Positions 38,588 to 46,987 of a stretch of 64,000 nucleotides of DNA are shown here, in pieces. The stretch comes from Leptospira jelokensis (lineage in GTDB: Bacteria > Spirochaetota > Leptospiria > Leptospirales > Leptospiraceae): assembly GCF_004769635.1 (NCBI RefSeq), contig NZ_RQGH01000039.1, positions 91,847 to 155,846 of the forward strand, given 5' to 3'. Both the position numbers and the translations under genes were made by a program. Below the pieces are notes generated by a model that did not search any database, was not told the DNA's origin, and saw nothing but the letters and a program-made list of their open reading frames with translations. Positions within the stretch are counted from its first letter, which is position 1. The number at the start of each line of letters is the position of its first letter.

Positions 38588-39673
38588 CTAAAGTTCTAAC
38601 TCCAAATTTGACTCTGCCCTTGCTACACAGATTTGGATATTCTCCTCACCTAACTCAGATACTTCTCCATTTGATAAATCAGTGACTGATCCAGTTTGTT
38701 TTTTACAAACACAAGTATGGCAAATTCCCATACGGCATCCACTTTGTGGGTAAATTCCTTGTTCTTCGAGTTCCTCTAAAAGTGATTTTTCCCCTTTTAC
38801 TTGGATCGTTTTGTGACTAAGTGTTAAGAAGACATCTACAGTTCCCTCTTTTTTTACTTGATTCACATTTTGATTTGGTAACAAAAAGAGTTCTGATTTA
38901 ACGTCCACACCATCTAACAAACTTAATGCTTTGGTTTGCATCGGTGATGGACCACAAACATAAACAGATGTAGATTTTAGATCCTTGTTGTATTTTTCCA
39001 AAATTTCTTTGGTTAAAAATCCTGATTCGTATCCTTCTTGTGGAACATCAGAAAATACATAAACAATTTCTAACCATTTCACATTGGATTTTATTTTCTC
39101 AAGTGAAGATTTCAGAATGATATCTTCGTAAGAACGAACAAAGTAAAGTAAAGTCACTTTGCCATCATACTTCGATTTTTCTAAATCTTTGAGAAGTGAG
39201 TGAATGGGTGTGATCCCACTTCCTCCCGCAAGGAATAAAAGCTGTTTTGGAACATCCTTTGGAAAAACAAAGTCACCACTCGCATCCCCAAGTTCTAAAA
39301 TATCACCTTTTTTGATATTTTGATTGATGAAGTTAGAAACAAGACCACCTTTCTGGCGTTTCACGGTGATTTGTAAGTATTTGTCAGATGGATGGGAAGA
39401 TAATGAATAAAATCTCGTAATCCTTCGGCCTGCGATTTCCACAGTAACTGGTAGATGTTGGCCAGATTGGAACCCTTTCCACAACCAATTCGGTTTCAAA
39501 ACAATTGATTTGGTATCATTTGTTTCTTCGATCACATCCATCACTTTTGCTTTGGTAGCAGTGACAGAAAATCGTGGGTTGATTTCTCCGAGGAAAAAAT
39601 TGGCCCAATCTTTGGGTTGGAGGAATTTTAGGAATTCCTTTGGTTCGTTGTAGATAAAAGGAAATGTTTTCAT
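38588..39673 (-). CDS. Ferredoxin-NAD(P) reductase fused to a 2Fe-2S ferredoxin domain (desaturase partner)
   Basis: This protein supplies electrons from NAD(P)H to the desaturase. The product has an FAD domain (RITRFYSLSSHP, then GGLVSNFIN), an NAD-binding domain (LLFLAGGSGITPIHSLL, VYVCGPSPM) and a C-terminal plant-type ferredoxin (CRMGICHTC with a fourth Cys in IQICVA). An ATG at 39691 is in frame, but AAAGAGG just before the ATG at 39673 favours the latter. It heads the two-gene unit with the desaturase, and its promoter lies in the operator region shared with the TetR gene. Confidence 0.9.
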   Translation of the reverse strand: MKTFPFIYNEPKEFLKFLQPKDWANFFLGEINPRFSVTATKAKVMDVIEETNDTKSIVLKPNWLWKGFQSGQHLPVTVEIAGRRITRFYSLSSHPSDKYLQITVKRQKGGLVSNFINQNIKKGDILELGDASGDFVFPKDVPKQLLFLAGGSGITPIHSLLKDLEKSKYDGKVTLLYFVRSYEDIILKSSLEKIKSNVKWLEIVYVFSDVPQEGYESGFLTKEILEKYNKDLKSTSVYVCGPSPMQTKALSLLDGVDVKSELFLLPNQNVNQVKKEGTVDVFLTLSHKTIQVKGEKSLLEELEEQGIYPQSGCRMGICHTCVCKKQTGSVTDLSNGEVSELGEENIQICVARAESNLELEL

Positions 39674-39695
39674 TTTCGCCTCTTTTCGCATTTAA

Positions 39696-39711
39696 GTGAA
39701 CAAGTGTTCAC
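39696..39711. promoter_or_regulatory. Palindromic operator, FabR/DesT type (perfect)
   Basis: GTGAACAAGTGTTCAC is a perfect six-base inverted repeat with a four-base spacer, 23 bases upstream of the reductase start. The arms and spacing match the general AGTGAAC-N4-GTTCACT form of FabR/DesT-type operators as I recall it. A lone half site GTTCAC lies at 39741-39746. Confidence 0.75.
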
Positions 39712-39792
39712 GGATTTATCTAATAGTGTTAACTTACGCTGTTCACTATGTCAACCCAAAACTTGGGATTTTTTCCTTGCTTTCCAAAAAAA

Positions 39793-39810
39793 AGTGAACA
39801 ATCGTTTACT
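39793..39810. promoter_or_regulatory. Second palindromic operator, in front of the TetR gene
   Basis: AGTGAACAATCGTTTACT is a seven-base inverted repeat with one mismatch and again a four-base spacer. It ends 11 bases before the TetR start, so it would also control the regulator's own expression. It shares the GTGAAC-N4 layout with the site at 39696. Confidence 0.7.
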
Positions 39811-39821
39811 CAATTCATCCC

Positions 39822-40445
39822 ATGAAACCAGGCAAACGAGACAGCCAGAAACAAAAAACCCACGCAAACCTGCTTGAAAGCGCTCTGAAACTGATGGGTG
39901 AGGAAAAAGGATTGGGTGATCTCAGCTTACGAGAAGTGACAGGAAAGGCAGGGATAGTCCCTGCGGCATTTTACCGGCACTTTAAGTCGATGGAGGAATT
40001 AGGACTCAATTTGGTAGAAGAATGCAGCAATCGGATCCAAATGATTGTGGGAGATGCCAGGGTCAAAGGTGCTTACCGGTCGGCCTTACAGCTCACGATT
40101 GGCTTTTTTTTCGACTACGTCACAAATAACCGTTCCCTATTCCGATTCATTGCCAGAGAACGAACGGGAGGCAACCGGAAGATCCGCGAAGGGATCCGAG
40201 AAGCCATGCATATGATTGCCGTGGAACTTGCTAAGGATATGCGAATGCCAAAATCCATCTCAAAGGTGGATACTTTGTTTGCTTCTGAACTCATCGTCAG
40301 CATCTGCTTCCAAATGGCTTCGGATTATTTAGATTTAGAAGAAGATGCCCATTTGGAAATGCGAAAGTTAAAAGTGAAAACCATGAAACAGGTTCGATTG
40401 GTTTTTATCGGAACCATTCGAGGGAGAAAACATAAACATCGTTAG
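39822..40445 (+). CDS. TetR-family regulator of the FabR/DesT type
   Basis: FabR and DesT sense the acyl-CoA or acyl-ACP pool and repress unsaturated fatty-acid genes. The 207-residue protein matches FabR closely in the DNA-binding half (LSLREVTGKAGIVPAAFYRH, then FKSMEELGLNLVEE) and again in FRFIARERTGG and IAVELAKDMRM. It faces the reductase-desaturase unit, with two palindromes between the genes. Control of lipid unsaturation is therefore a well-supported inference. The ligand (saturated or unsaturated acyl thioester) cannot be told from sequence. Confidence 0.87.
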   Translation: MKPGKRDSQKQKTHANLLESALKLMGEEKGLGDLSLREVTGKAGIVPAAFYRHFKSMEELGLNLVEECSNRIQMIVGDARVKGAYRSALQLTIGFFFDYVTNNRSLFRFIARERTGGNRKIREGIREAMHMIAVELAKDMRMPKSISKVDTLFASELIVSICFQMASDYLDLEEDAHLEMRKLKVKTMKQVRLVFIGTIRGRKHKHR

Positions 40446-40455
40446 TGGCTTTTGT

Positions 40456-42261
40456 TTAGTCTTTCCCATGGATCGGGAAGGAGATGATGATGTTCAAACC
40501 TTCCCCTTTTTTCGAAACCGATGAAAACACCCCTTTCAATTGAGAGGTTAAACTTCGGATCAGCTCATATCCAAAATGATTGCCTTTTTCAATGTTCACC
40601 GATTCTGGTAAACCCACCCCATCATCTCCAACTGTCAATTGGATGTGATCATTTGACTTAATGAGTTGGATACGAATGTCACCACTTGCATCATTTGGAT
40701 ACGCATACTTAAGTGCATTGGTGAGCAATTCATTGACAATCAAACCCAATGGCAAAGTTCGTTTGAGATCCAATCGAATGTCTTCTAGTTTTACATCAAA
40801 TTTAATTTTGGTTGGATTTAACACAAAGATATCATGTAAACTGAAAACCAAGTCTTCAATGTACTTTCGTAAATCAACCGATTCCAAATCTTCTGATTGG
40901 TATAGGTTTTCATACACCTTGGACATTGACATGATCCGCGACTGTGCATTTAAAAAGGATTGTTTTGCCAGTTCGTTTTCAACCTTAAAGGATTCTAGAT
41001 TGAGAAGTCCTGATATGATAGCTAATGTATTTTTAACCCGGTGTTGTAACTCTTTTAAAAGTACATCTTTTTCTTCTAATGATTTGGCAAGTCGTCCTTC
41101 GATGTCCAAAATTTTTGTTACATCTAAATTGATCCAGAGGACAAATCGTTCGCCAGAGATATCCATCGCTTGGCTAAACACCAATACCTCATACTGTTTT
41201 CCATCAGCATGCCTGACAGACATCCTTTCGCCAGACAACCTTCCATTTTGTTCGTAAATGGCATTGAGTCTTTGGATTTGTTCTGGATCACTCCAAGCTT
41301 TAAACTCTTCTGTATTTCGTCCGATTACCTTTTCTTTTTCAAATTGGAAAATGGTTTCCATGGCTGGATTGATATCCAAATACGTTCCATCTTTGATCGT
41401 AGAAATGGCCATTGCAATCGGGCTAAGTTGGAAAACCTTTGCATACAAACTTTCACTGTCTTTTGGAGGAACCAAAACAGGGGTTTCGGGATTTTCTCGA
41501 AATACAATGACGATCCCACTTAAATTCTTGTTTGCATCTAATATTGGTGAGACGGTCTCAGTTACATTGATCTCGCGGCCGTTTCTTGAAATGATCATTA
41601 GATCGTTTCGACGTTTTGTTTCCATTAACCCTTCTGAATGATTAAGGAATGAATAAGTGATTCGCATTCGCGACTCAGCTTGTATGAGATACAAAAAGGA
41701 AGAAATTTCTTTGCCAATGACTTCTAATTTTTGATAACCTAACAAATTCAACGCATTCTGATTGATATCTCGGATTTGACCTTCGGGTGTTAATACAATG
41801 ACAGCATCACCCATTGCTTCAAAAGTGATTCTGAGTTCTTTTTCACGAAACGCTAAACTCTGTTCCACTTGGTGGAGTTTGAGTGCAGATTTAATCATAC
41901 ACTCAACAATATCAGGACTTGAAATTTTAGGAACGAAACCGTAGTGTTTTAAATCGGCCACTCGATTCAAAATTTTTTGATCGGAATAACCACTCACAAA
42001 CAAAATTGGTATTTCTTTGATTTCTAATATCTTTTTTGCGAGTTGGATCCCATCTAATTCATCAGATAAATTGATATCCATTAAAATTAAATCGGCTCTT
42101 TCTCCTGATGTGACAAAATCAATTGCATCATAAGAATTAGAAACATGTTGTACAGAGTATCCTTTGAGTTTTAGAAACTCTGCTTGGGAGACTGCCAATA
42201 TAGCTTCATCCTCTACAAGTAGGATATGACCTAAACTATGTTTGATTTCTGCTATTGGCAT
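40456..42261 (-). CDS. Response receiver - PAS - PAS - HisKA_2 histidine kinase
   Basis: The product of about 601 residues has a receiver domain (HILLVEDEA, phospho-Asp in LILMDINLS, Lys in FVPKI), two PAS domains (AMGDAVIVLTPEGQIRDINQ and LSPIAMAISTIKDGTYLDI) and a HisKA_2/HWE-type kinase (LLKELQHRVKNTLAIISGLL with the phospho-His, NELLTNALKYAYP, DDGVGLPE). There is no membrane segment, so it is a soluble kinase fed by another kinase. The frame opens at a TTG, but GGTGAAA before the ATG at 42261 decides the start. No partner regulator is adjacent. Confidence 0.9.
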   Translation of the reverse strand: MPIAEIKHSLGHILLVEDEAILAVSQAEFLKLKGYSVQHVSNSYDAIDFVTSGERADLILMDINLSDELDGIQLAKKILEIKEIPILFVSGYSDQKILNRVADLKHYGFVPKISSPDIVECMIKSALKLHQVEQSLAFREKELRITFEAMGDAVIVLTPEGQIRDINQNALNLLGYQKLEVIGKEISSFLYLIQAESRMRITYSFLNHSEGLMETKRRNDLMIISRNGREINVTETVSPILDANKNLSGIVIVFRENPETPVLVPPKDSESLYAKVFQLSPIAMAISTIKDGTYLDINPAMETIFQFEKEKVIGRNTEEFKAWSDPEQIQRLNAIYEQNGRLSGERMSVRHADGKQYEVLVFSQAMDISGERFVLWINLDVTKILDIEGRLAKSLEEKDVLLKELQHRVKNTLAIISGLLNLESFKVENELAKQSFLNAQSRIMSMSKVYENLYQSEDLESVDLRKYIEDLVFSLHDIFVLNPTKIKFDVKLEDIRLDLKRTLPLGLIVNELLTNALKYAYPNDASGDIRIQLIKSNDHIQLTVGDDGVGLPESVNIEKGNHFGYELIRSLTSQLKGVFSSVSKKGEGLNIIISFPIHGKD

Positions 42262-42720
42262 AACGACTTTCACCAAAATTTAAGAATAGGGATCGAAATG
42301 GCAATCTATTCTGTAATTCATTTTTTTTGAAAAAAATAATTATCAATGCAATAAAATAAAATCAATGCAAAATTACAGCAGAACCTTTCGTTAGGTGGCA
42401 GTTACAATCAAAATTGAAACGGATTCTAAAGCCTAACACGGAGAATTTTTTTACAATTGGATGACAAATGGTGATTCTTACTACGAAACTACCCTAGTCA
42501 AAGAGAATAACTGCTGTGATATGGGACTAAACCAACTCTTAGCCTTGTTGCCATATTTTCTAACAGATGTTCTATATCGATTTACGATGAAATGTGTTCA
42601 GTTTTGAATCACGAACATGTAGAGTGTCACTGGCAATGAAATTGATCGTTCCGAACGAATGATGGAGATGGCAAATGCATCCCATTCGGTCCCTGACTTG
42701 GACTGGATTGGATTGTGTCT
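42262..42720. other. Intergenic region without a clear gene
   Basis: This 459-base gap follows the start of the kinase gene and precedes the 3' end of the pterin enzyme. A rightward frame of 48 codons (42461-42607, starting MTNGDSYYETTLV) has no near ribosome site and no recognised relative, so it is not called. The part at 42300-42400 is very AT-rich. I see no terminator with a U-run and no RNA gene. Confidence 0.5.
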
Positions 42721-43155
42721 TTAAAAGTCCTCTGGTTCAAAAAATGCAAGGTTTTCTGGACCTTCATGGATGACGATCCGCTTGATCTTTCCTTCGGAAG
42801 CCTTCACTTCGTCTTTCAATCCAAAATAGAACCATCTGGCAATATTTTCAGAAGTGGGGTTCGTGCCTTTGAAATCGGGGTGGTCGTTGATGAGGATGTG
42901 GTCAATGGAATGCACAAGTTCCAAAAGTTTGTTCCTAGCTGTCAAAAAGTCATAGGAGATTCCATCTGGGCGAATGTTCGTTTTTCCTTCTAAAAACACT
43001 TCCACTTTCCACGAATGGCCGTGGATGGGCTCGTCTGTGCCATCGGCAAAGTACTGGTAGAGGAAATGAGCGGACTCAAACCTGCCTTCGATGCGGACAT
43101 AAAATTTCCCGTTTTCTTGGGTAAACATTCCATTGACGAATAGAGCATCGTCCAA
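42721..43155 (-). CDS. 6-pyruvoyl-tetrahydropterin synthase family protein, PTPS-III-like
   Basis: Members of this family process dihydroneopterin triphosphate. The 144-residue protein has the zinc histidines (FESAHFL and HGHSW), a later catalytic pair (SIDHILIND) and the closing IHEGPENLAF with its Glu. The Cys that serves QueD and PTPS is missing. The residues before the HGH read EPIHGH, an ExxHGH motif, which marks the PTPS-III group that can stand in for FolB in folate synthesis. This subgroup call rests on that short motif and on memory of the family, so queuosine-type activity is not excluded. Confidence 0.8.
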   Translation of the reverse strand: MDDALFVNGMFTQENGKFYVRIEGRFESAHFLYQYFADGTDEPIHGHSWKVEVFLEGKTNIRPDGISYDFLTARNKLLELVHSIDHILINDHPDFKGTNPTSENIARWFYFGLKDEVKASEGKIKRIVIHEGPENLAFFEPEDF

Positions 43156-43194
43156 TATTTGTATAGTAATTTCCTCTTAGGGGGCTCAAAGAAG

Positions 43195-43416
43195 ATGACT
43201 GAATCAACAAAACCACGCTTTTTTAAAGAAATGACCGTAGGCGAAGCAATTGCCATCCATCCGGAAGCGGGGCTTGTATTCTCAAGTTACCACTTAGGTG
43301 GCTGTTCCCACTGCTCGATCAATGAAGTGGAAACCATTGAACAAGTATGTATGGGGTATGGAGTGGAAGTTGACACTCTTATCGATTCATTAAATAATTT
43401 ATTCGCCGAAGAATAA
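43195..43416 (+). CDS. DUF1858-family small protein
   Basis: The 73-residue product is a single DUF1858 domain: EMTVGEAIAIHPEAGLVF, then GGCSHCSINEVETIEQ and GVEVDTLIDSLN. The CxxC motif could bind metal or act in redox. The role of this family is unknown, and it often occurs near hybrid-cluster or cysteine-desulfurase systems. A longer frame opens at 43159, but the conserved domain begins soon after the ATG at 43195. It is divergent from the PTPS gene, 39 bases apart. Confidence 0.8.
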   Translation: MTESTKPRFFKEMTVGEAIAIHPEAGLVFSSYHLGGCSHCSINEVETIEQVCMGYGVEVDTLIDSLNNLFAEE

Positions 43417-43432
43417 GACCTACAGTCATCAT

Positions 43433-43483
43433 TGGGTCGGCCCCTCGGCCCAGCGCATTCCCATTTGCAGGAATCGGGAATGC
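43433..43483. promoter_or_regulatory. Two tandem GC-rich hairpins between DUF1858 and DUF2721 genes
   Basis: The first hairpin pairs TGGGTCG (43433-43439) with CGGCCCA (43446-43452) with one G-T wobble. The second pairs GCATTCCC (43455-43462) with GGGAATGC (43476-43483) perfectly. They begin 17 bases after one gene and end 10 bases before the TTG start of the next. Neither is followed by a U-run, so an attenuator or message-stabilising role is as likely as termination. Confidence 0.6.
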
Positions 43484-43492
43484 ATTGTCATA

Positions 43493-43903
43493 TTGGACCA
43501 TTTAACATATAACATTCCCGGTTTATTATTCCCAGCAATCTCACTTTTGATGTTGGGTTTTACCAATCGATTTTTTGGTTTGGCAAGTCTTTCGAGGCAA
43601 CTCCTTGCGGAATATGAAACTTCCAAATCTGAAGTTCTCGCAAAACAGATTCATAATTTACGATTTCGGATCTCCCTTATTTTATACTCACAAAGTGCTG
43701 GGATCCTAAGTTTAATCCTCTGCACTTGTTCTTTAGGAATGATTCCCTTTTATAATTTGGTAGCTTGGATATTTTTTTCGATCTCGTTATTGTTTATGGT
43801 GGTCTCTCTCATTTTGGCACTGATTGAAATCCATTTGTCAGTCAATGCATTGGACATTGAAAGAGAATCCATTTTGGATCCCACTACCAAAATCAAATCG
43901 TAA
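43493..43903 (+). CDS. DUF2721-family membrane protein
   Basis: The 136-residue product starts with the DUF2721 signature (GLLFPAISLLMLGFTNRFFG) and has three predicted helices, the last two forming a hydrophobic pair (LILYSQSAGILSLILCTCSL and FFSISLLFMVVSLILALIEI). The function of the family is unknown. The start is TTG at 43493, because no in-frame ATG lies before the conserved part. It overlaps the 3' end of the opposing dehydrogenase gene by 11 bases. Confidence 0.75.
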   Translation: MDHLTYNIPGLLFPAISLLMLGFTNRFFGLASLSRQLLAEYETSKSEVLAKQIHNLRFRISLILYSQSAGILSLILCTCSLGMIPFYNLVAWIFFSISLLFMVVSLILALIEIHLSVNALDIERESILDPTTKIKS

Positions 43904-44903
43904 TGACTATTTTCCCAAAATGAGAGCCGGAACGTAAGTATTGGATGGCTTCCACTGTGTTTTCTAATGGAAAAACTTTATCAACAATTGGTTTTAATCC
44001 AGCTTGTTCAATGGCTTGGTTCATTTCGATAAATGCTTTTCTTCCACCCACAACAAGGCCTTGGATTTTTAAATTGTTCATGACTGCAGGTAATAAATTG
44101 AGTTCTCCTGATCGACCTGCCAATATTCCAATCAAATGGATTACACCAAACGGACGACAGGCGGCAATGGATTGTTCCAAAGTCCCTGCTCCACCCACTT
44201 CAATGATATGATCCGCACCCACCTTATTTGTGATACGCCGAACTTCTTTTCCCCAATCTTTGATTTCTTTATAATTGATTAGATAATTAGCGCCTAACTC
44301 TTTTCCTCTTTCTAACTTTTCATCACTCGAAGAAGTAAGGATTACTTTTGCACCCATCAGTTTGGCAAATTGTAAGGCAAAAATGGACACGCCACCTGTT
44401 CCCTGTACGACGACGAATTCACCCGGTTTCAATTGGCTATACTGGAATAATCCCGACCAGGCAGTGAGAGCAGCACAAGGTAAGGTTGCGGCTTCTTCAT
44501 AACTTAAATGTTTTGGCATTTTGACTAGCCCTGTCTCAGGAACGATTGCCAATTCGCGAAGGGTTCCTGGAAGTGGGCCGCCAATGGTGTGACGAATTTC
44601 CGAATGAGTTGCTTCTTTTGCGATCCATTTCGGTGCAAAGGTGAGGAGTACCTTATCGCCCACTTGCCATTCTGTCACTTGCGAACCAATTTGGATCACT
44701 TCCCCCGCACCGTCACTACATGGAACGAGTGGTAAAGGAAACTTAGGATTGTATTTACCTTCTACAACAAGTGAATCTCGATAATTCAACGAGGCCGCAC
44801 GCAAACGGACAAGAACTTCTGTTGGTCCTATTTCGTTTGGTTCTGGTACATTTATTACATTTAAATTTTCAAGTCCAAATTGTTTTATCTCAGCTTGTCT
44901 CAT
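43893..44903 (-). CDS. Zinc-free MDR-type alcohol dehydrogenase / quinone reductase
   Basis: The 336-residue oxidoreductase belongs to the medium-chain dehydrogenase superfamily. It has the N-terminal catalytic fold (VPCSDGAGEVIQIGSQV), the nucleotide-binding motif VVQGTGGVSIFALQFAKL and a conserved LKIQGLVVGGR near the end. The four structural zinc cysteines of classic alcohol dehydrogenases are absent, as in the quinone/enone reductase branch. The substrate cannot be named. No cofactor preference was assigned. Confidence 0.85.
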   Translation of the reverse strand: MRQAEIKQFGLENLNVINVPEPNEIGPTEVLVRLRAASLNYRDSLVVEGKYNPKFPLPLVPCSDGAGEVIQIGSQVTEWQVGDKVLLTFAPKWIAKEATHSEIRHTIGGPLPGTLRELAIVPETGLVKMPKHLSYEEAATLPCAALTAWSGLFQYSQLKPGEFVVVQGTGGVSIFALQFAKLMGAKVILTSSSDEKLERGKELGANYLINYKEIKDWGKEVRRITNKVGADHIIEVGGAGTLEQSIAACRPFGVIHLIGILAGRSGELNLLPAVMNNLKIQGLVVGGRKAFIEMNQAIEQAGLKPIVDKVFPLENTVEAIQYLRSGSHFGKIVITI

Positions 44904-45064
44904 TGCTCAAAAAGATCCTTATCAGATGTTCGTTATCAAATATAAATTCAAAATCGAAAAAATTAGAAACTATGTATGGAACTAATAAAATTCGGCAATT
45001 ATATAGTTAAACTTACCAAATTCTGCCAAAACGATTCACATCCACCAAAACCAACTAACAAACG

Positions 45065-45496
45065 CTACTTACTTAATTCGATTTCACCTTTCTCGTTTAG
45101 GGGGAAAAATGGATTGTATGCAATTTCAAATATGTGACCATCCAAGTCTTTGAAGTAAGCGCTATACCCACCCCAAAACACTTTTTGTGGCTCTTTTAAT
45201 ACCTCGGCACCTAACGCGCGCACTCCATTGATAATCTGATCTACTTCCGATTCACTTCCTACATTCTGAGCCAATGTGATCCCTGAATACTCTTGTCTTT
45301 TTTGAAAAGGAATTCCGATATCATCTGCCAAATCATTTTCTCCAAATAATGCGAATACCAAAGCTCCAATTTGGAAGAAGGCGACTTTGTCGTTACTCTC
45401 TAACGATTTTTTCCAACCTAACCCAGTTTCATAAAAATGAACTGCTTTTTGTAAATCGGAAACTCCGAGGGTGATCAAATTGATTCTGGGAAACAT
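45065..45496 (-). CDS. VOC-superfamily (glyoxalase-fold) protein
   Basis: The 143-residue protein has paired beta-alpha-beta-beta-beta modules of the vicinal-oxygen-chelate fold (INLITLGVSDLQKAVHFYET, GWKKSLESNDKVAFFQIG, then AYFKDLDGHIFEIAYNPFF). The C-terminal metal-site Glu in FEIAYN is present. An N-terminal metal His is not, so the metal site may be reduced. The substrate is unknown; lactoylglutathione lyase itself is unlikely. It stands alone in a 160-180-base setting on each side. Confidence 0.8.
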   Translation of the reverse strand: MFPRINLITLGVSDLQKAVHFYETGLGWKKSLESNDKVAFFQIGALVFALFGENDLADDIGIPFQKRQEYSGITLAQNVGSESEVDQIINGVRALGAEVLKEPQKVFWGGYSAYFKDLDGHIFEIAYNPFFPLNEKGEIELSK

Positions 45497-45598
45497 GATT
45501 TGCCTTCCTATGCGAAAATATGAACTTTTGTGATCGAATTTTTTAGAGATTTAGGATTTGGATTCACAAAACGAGGGTTGTGTGGTAGATGGAGCCAT

Positions 45599-45625
45599 TG
45601 GGTGGCGGGTGGTTAACCCCACCCA
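45599..45625. terminator. GC-rich hairpin downstream of ccr
   Basis: TGGGTGG (45599-45605) pairs with CCACCCA (45619-45625), and the loop contains the self-complementary GGTTAACC. It lies about 50 bases past the ccr stop on the leftward strand and is the only strong hairpin in this gap. It has no U-run, so it may protect the 3' end instead of ending transcription. Confidence 0.4.
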
Positions 45626-45675
45626 GTTCGATATGGGCGGGGACATGTACTCTAAATACAGGCTAAACGAAAAAA

Positions 45676-46923
45676 TTACTTCTTTCCCAATCCTGTTGTT
45701 TTTGCACCAACGAGGATTGACATGTTTCCTGATGGGTGTTTGTTTTCGCGCATCAATTGGTGGCACTCACCAGTTTGTTCGAAACGATATGTTTCTGCCA
45801 AAACTGGATCCACTTTTTTATCAATCACCAATTGGTTGAGATCACGGCAATTGTCGTCGTTAGCGAAGTGTGAACCTTGCAAACGTTTTTGTCTCATCCA
45901 AAGGTAACGTAAATCACCTGTTGCATTGAAACCAGTTGTTCCTGCACAGATCACAACCATACCACCAGTTTCACATACAAAAACAGAAGTTGGAAGTGTT
46001 GTTTCACCCGGGTGCTCAAAAACGATTTGTGGGTTTTTGCCTTTGCCTGCGATGTCCCAAATTGCTTTTCCGAACTCACGTGCTTGTTTTGTCCACTCAA
46101 CGAATGCTTCTGGTTTGTTGATGTCAGAAGTGAGTGCACCCCAGTGTTTGAACTTGTTACGGTTGATCACACCAGCAGCACCTAAGTTTTTGCAGAATTC
46201 GATTTTATCATCAGATGATACAACTGCGATTGGAATTCCACCGGCTGCTTTCACAATTTGGATTGCCATAGCACCAAGTCCACCAGCTCCACCCCAAATG
46301 AGGACAACATCACCAGGTTTTACATCATTTGGTTTCCAGTGGTGTAACATTCTGTAAGCGGTTGCCGCAACTAACATGTAGGCTGCGGATGCTTCCCATG
46401 TTAGGTGTTGAGGGCGAGGCAAACATTGGTGGTCCTGCACTTTGCAAAATTGTGCAAAGGATCCCCAGTTGGATTCATATCCCCAAATGATTTGAGAAGG
46501 TGCATACATTGGATCTTTTCCTGAAAGAACCCATGGATCTTTTGGATCCCACATTGCACAATGGACAACGACTTCATCACCCACTTTTACATTCTTAACT
46601 TCGGAACCAACTTTGTACACAATACCAGAAGCATCAGAGCCACCGATGTGAAACTTTTCAGGTTCGCCTTTTTTATTCCGTGCAGCAATAACATCAACAG
46701 GGTAACCTAAGGCTGCCCAAACGTTGTTATAGTTGACTCCAGCAGCCATAGTGGCCACGAGAACTTCGTTCGGACCGATCTCCGGAACATCAATGACTTC
46801 TGATTGGAAAGAAGTTTTCGGTTCGCCGTAACGTTCCGGGCGAATGACCTGTGCGTGCATTTTTTTGGGCACGACGCCAATAGGAGGAAGTTCCCCTACT
46901 GGTACGATTTCTACGTTGCTCAT
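45676..46923 (-). CDS. ccr: Crotonyl-CoA carboxylase/reductase
   Basis: Ccr reduces crotonyl-CoA with NADPH, and in the carboxylating form fixes CO2 to give ethylmalonyl-CoA. The 415-residue MDR protein has the family features: [30 protein letters not shown], the nucleotide motif [20 protein letters not shown] and GSHFANDDN, which corresponds to the conserved GSHFAN of carboxylating enzymes. The asparagine in YNNVWA also fits. Carboxylation is therefore likely but not proven. It would feed an ethylmalonyl-CoA or butyryl-CoA route and suits growth on fatty acids. Confidence 0.93.
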   Translation of the reverse strand: MSNVEIVPVGELPPIGVVPKKMHAQVIRPERYGEPKTSFQSEVIDVPEIGPNEVLVATMAAGVNYNNVWAALGYPVDVIAARNKKGEPEKFHIGGSDASGIVYKVGSEVKNVKVGDEVVVHCAMWDPKDPWVLSGKDPMYAPSQIIWGYESNWGSFAQFCKVQDHQCLPRPQHLTWEASAAYMLVAATAYRMLHHWKPNDVKPGDVVLIWGGAGGLGAMAIQIVKAAGGIPIAVVSSDDKIEFCKNLGAAGVINRNKFKHWGALTSDINKPEAFVEWTKQAREFGKAIWDIAGKGKNPQIVFEHPGETTLPTSVFVCETGGMVVICAGTTGFNATGDLRYLWMRQKRLQGSHFANDDNCRDLNQLVIDKKVDPVLAETYRFEQTGECHQLMRENKHPSGNMSILVGAKTTGLGKK

Positions 46924-46987
46924 AGATTACCTTTTACGATTAAGATTTATACAGTTTCTTAGAACGTTTTAAAAAAGGCGGGAAATG

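Noticed and set aside
40661..41641. Long frames antisense to the histidine kinase gene
   Set aside because: They mirror the kinase coding frame, lack ribosome sites and give Ser/Lys-rich products without domains.
42461..42607. 48-codon frame in the gap after the kinase gene
   Set aside because: No ribosome site at a useful distance and no recognised relative. It may be a chance frame.
45926..46357. 143-codon frame antisense to ccr
   Set aside because: The Ccr frame on the other strand is a full, well-conserved enzyme, and the antisense product is Pro/Ser-rich without a start signal.
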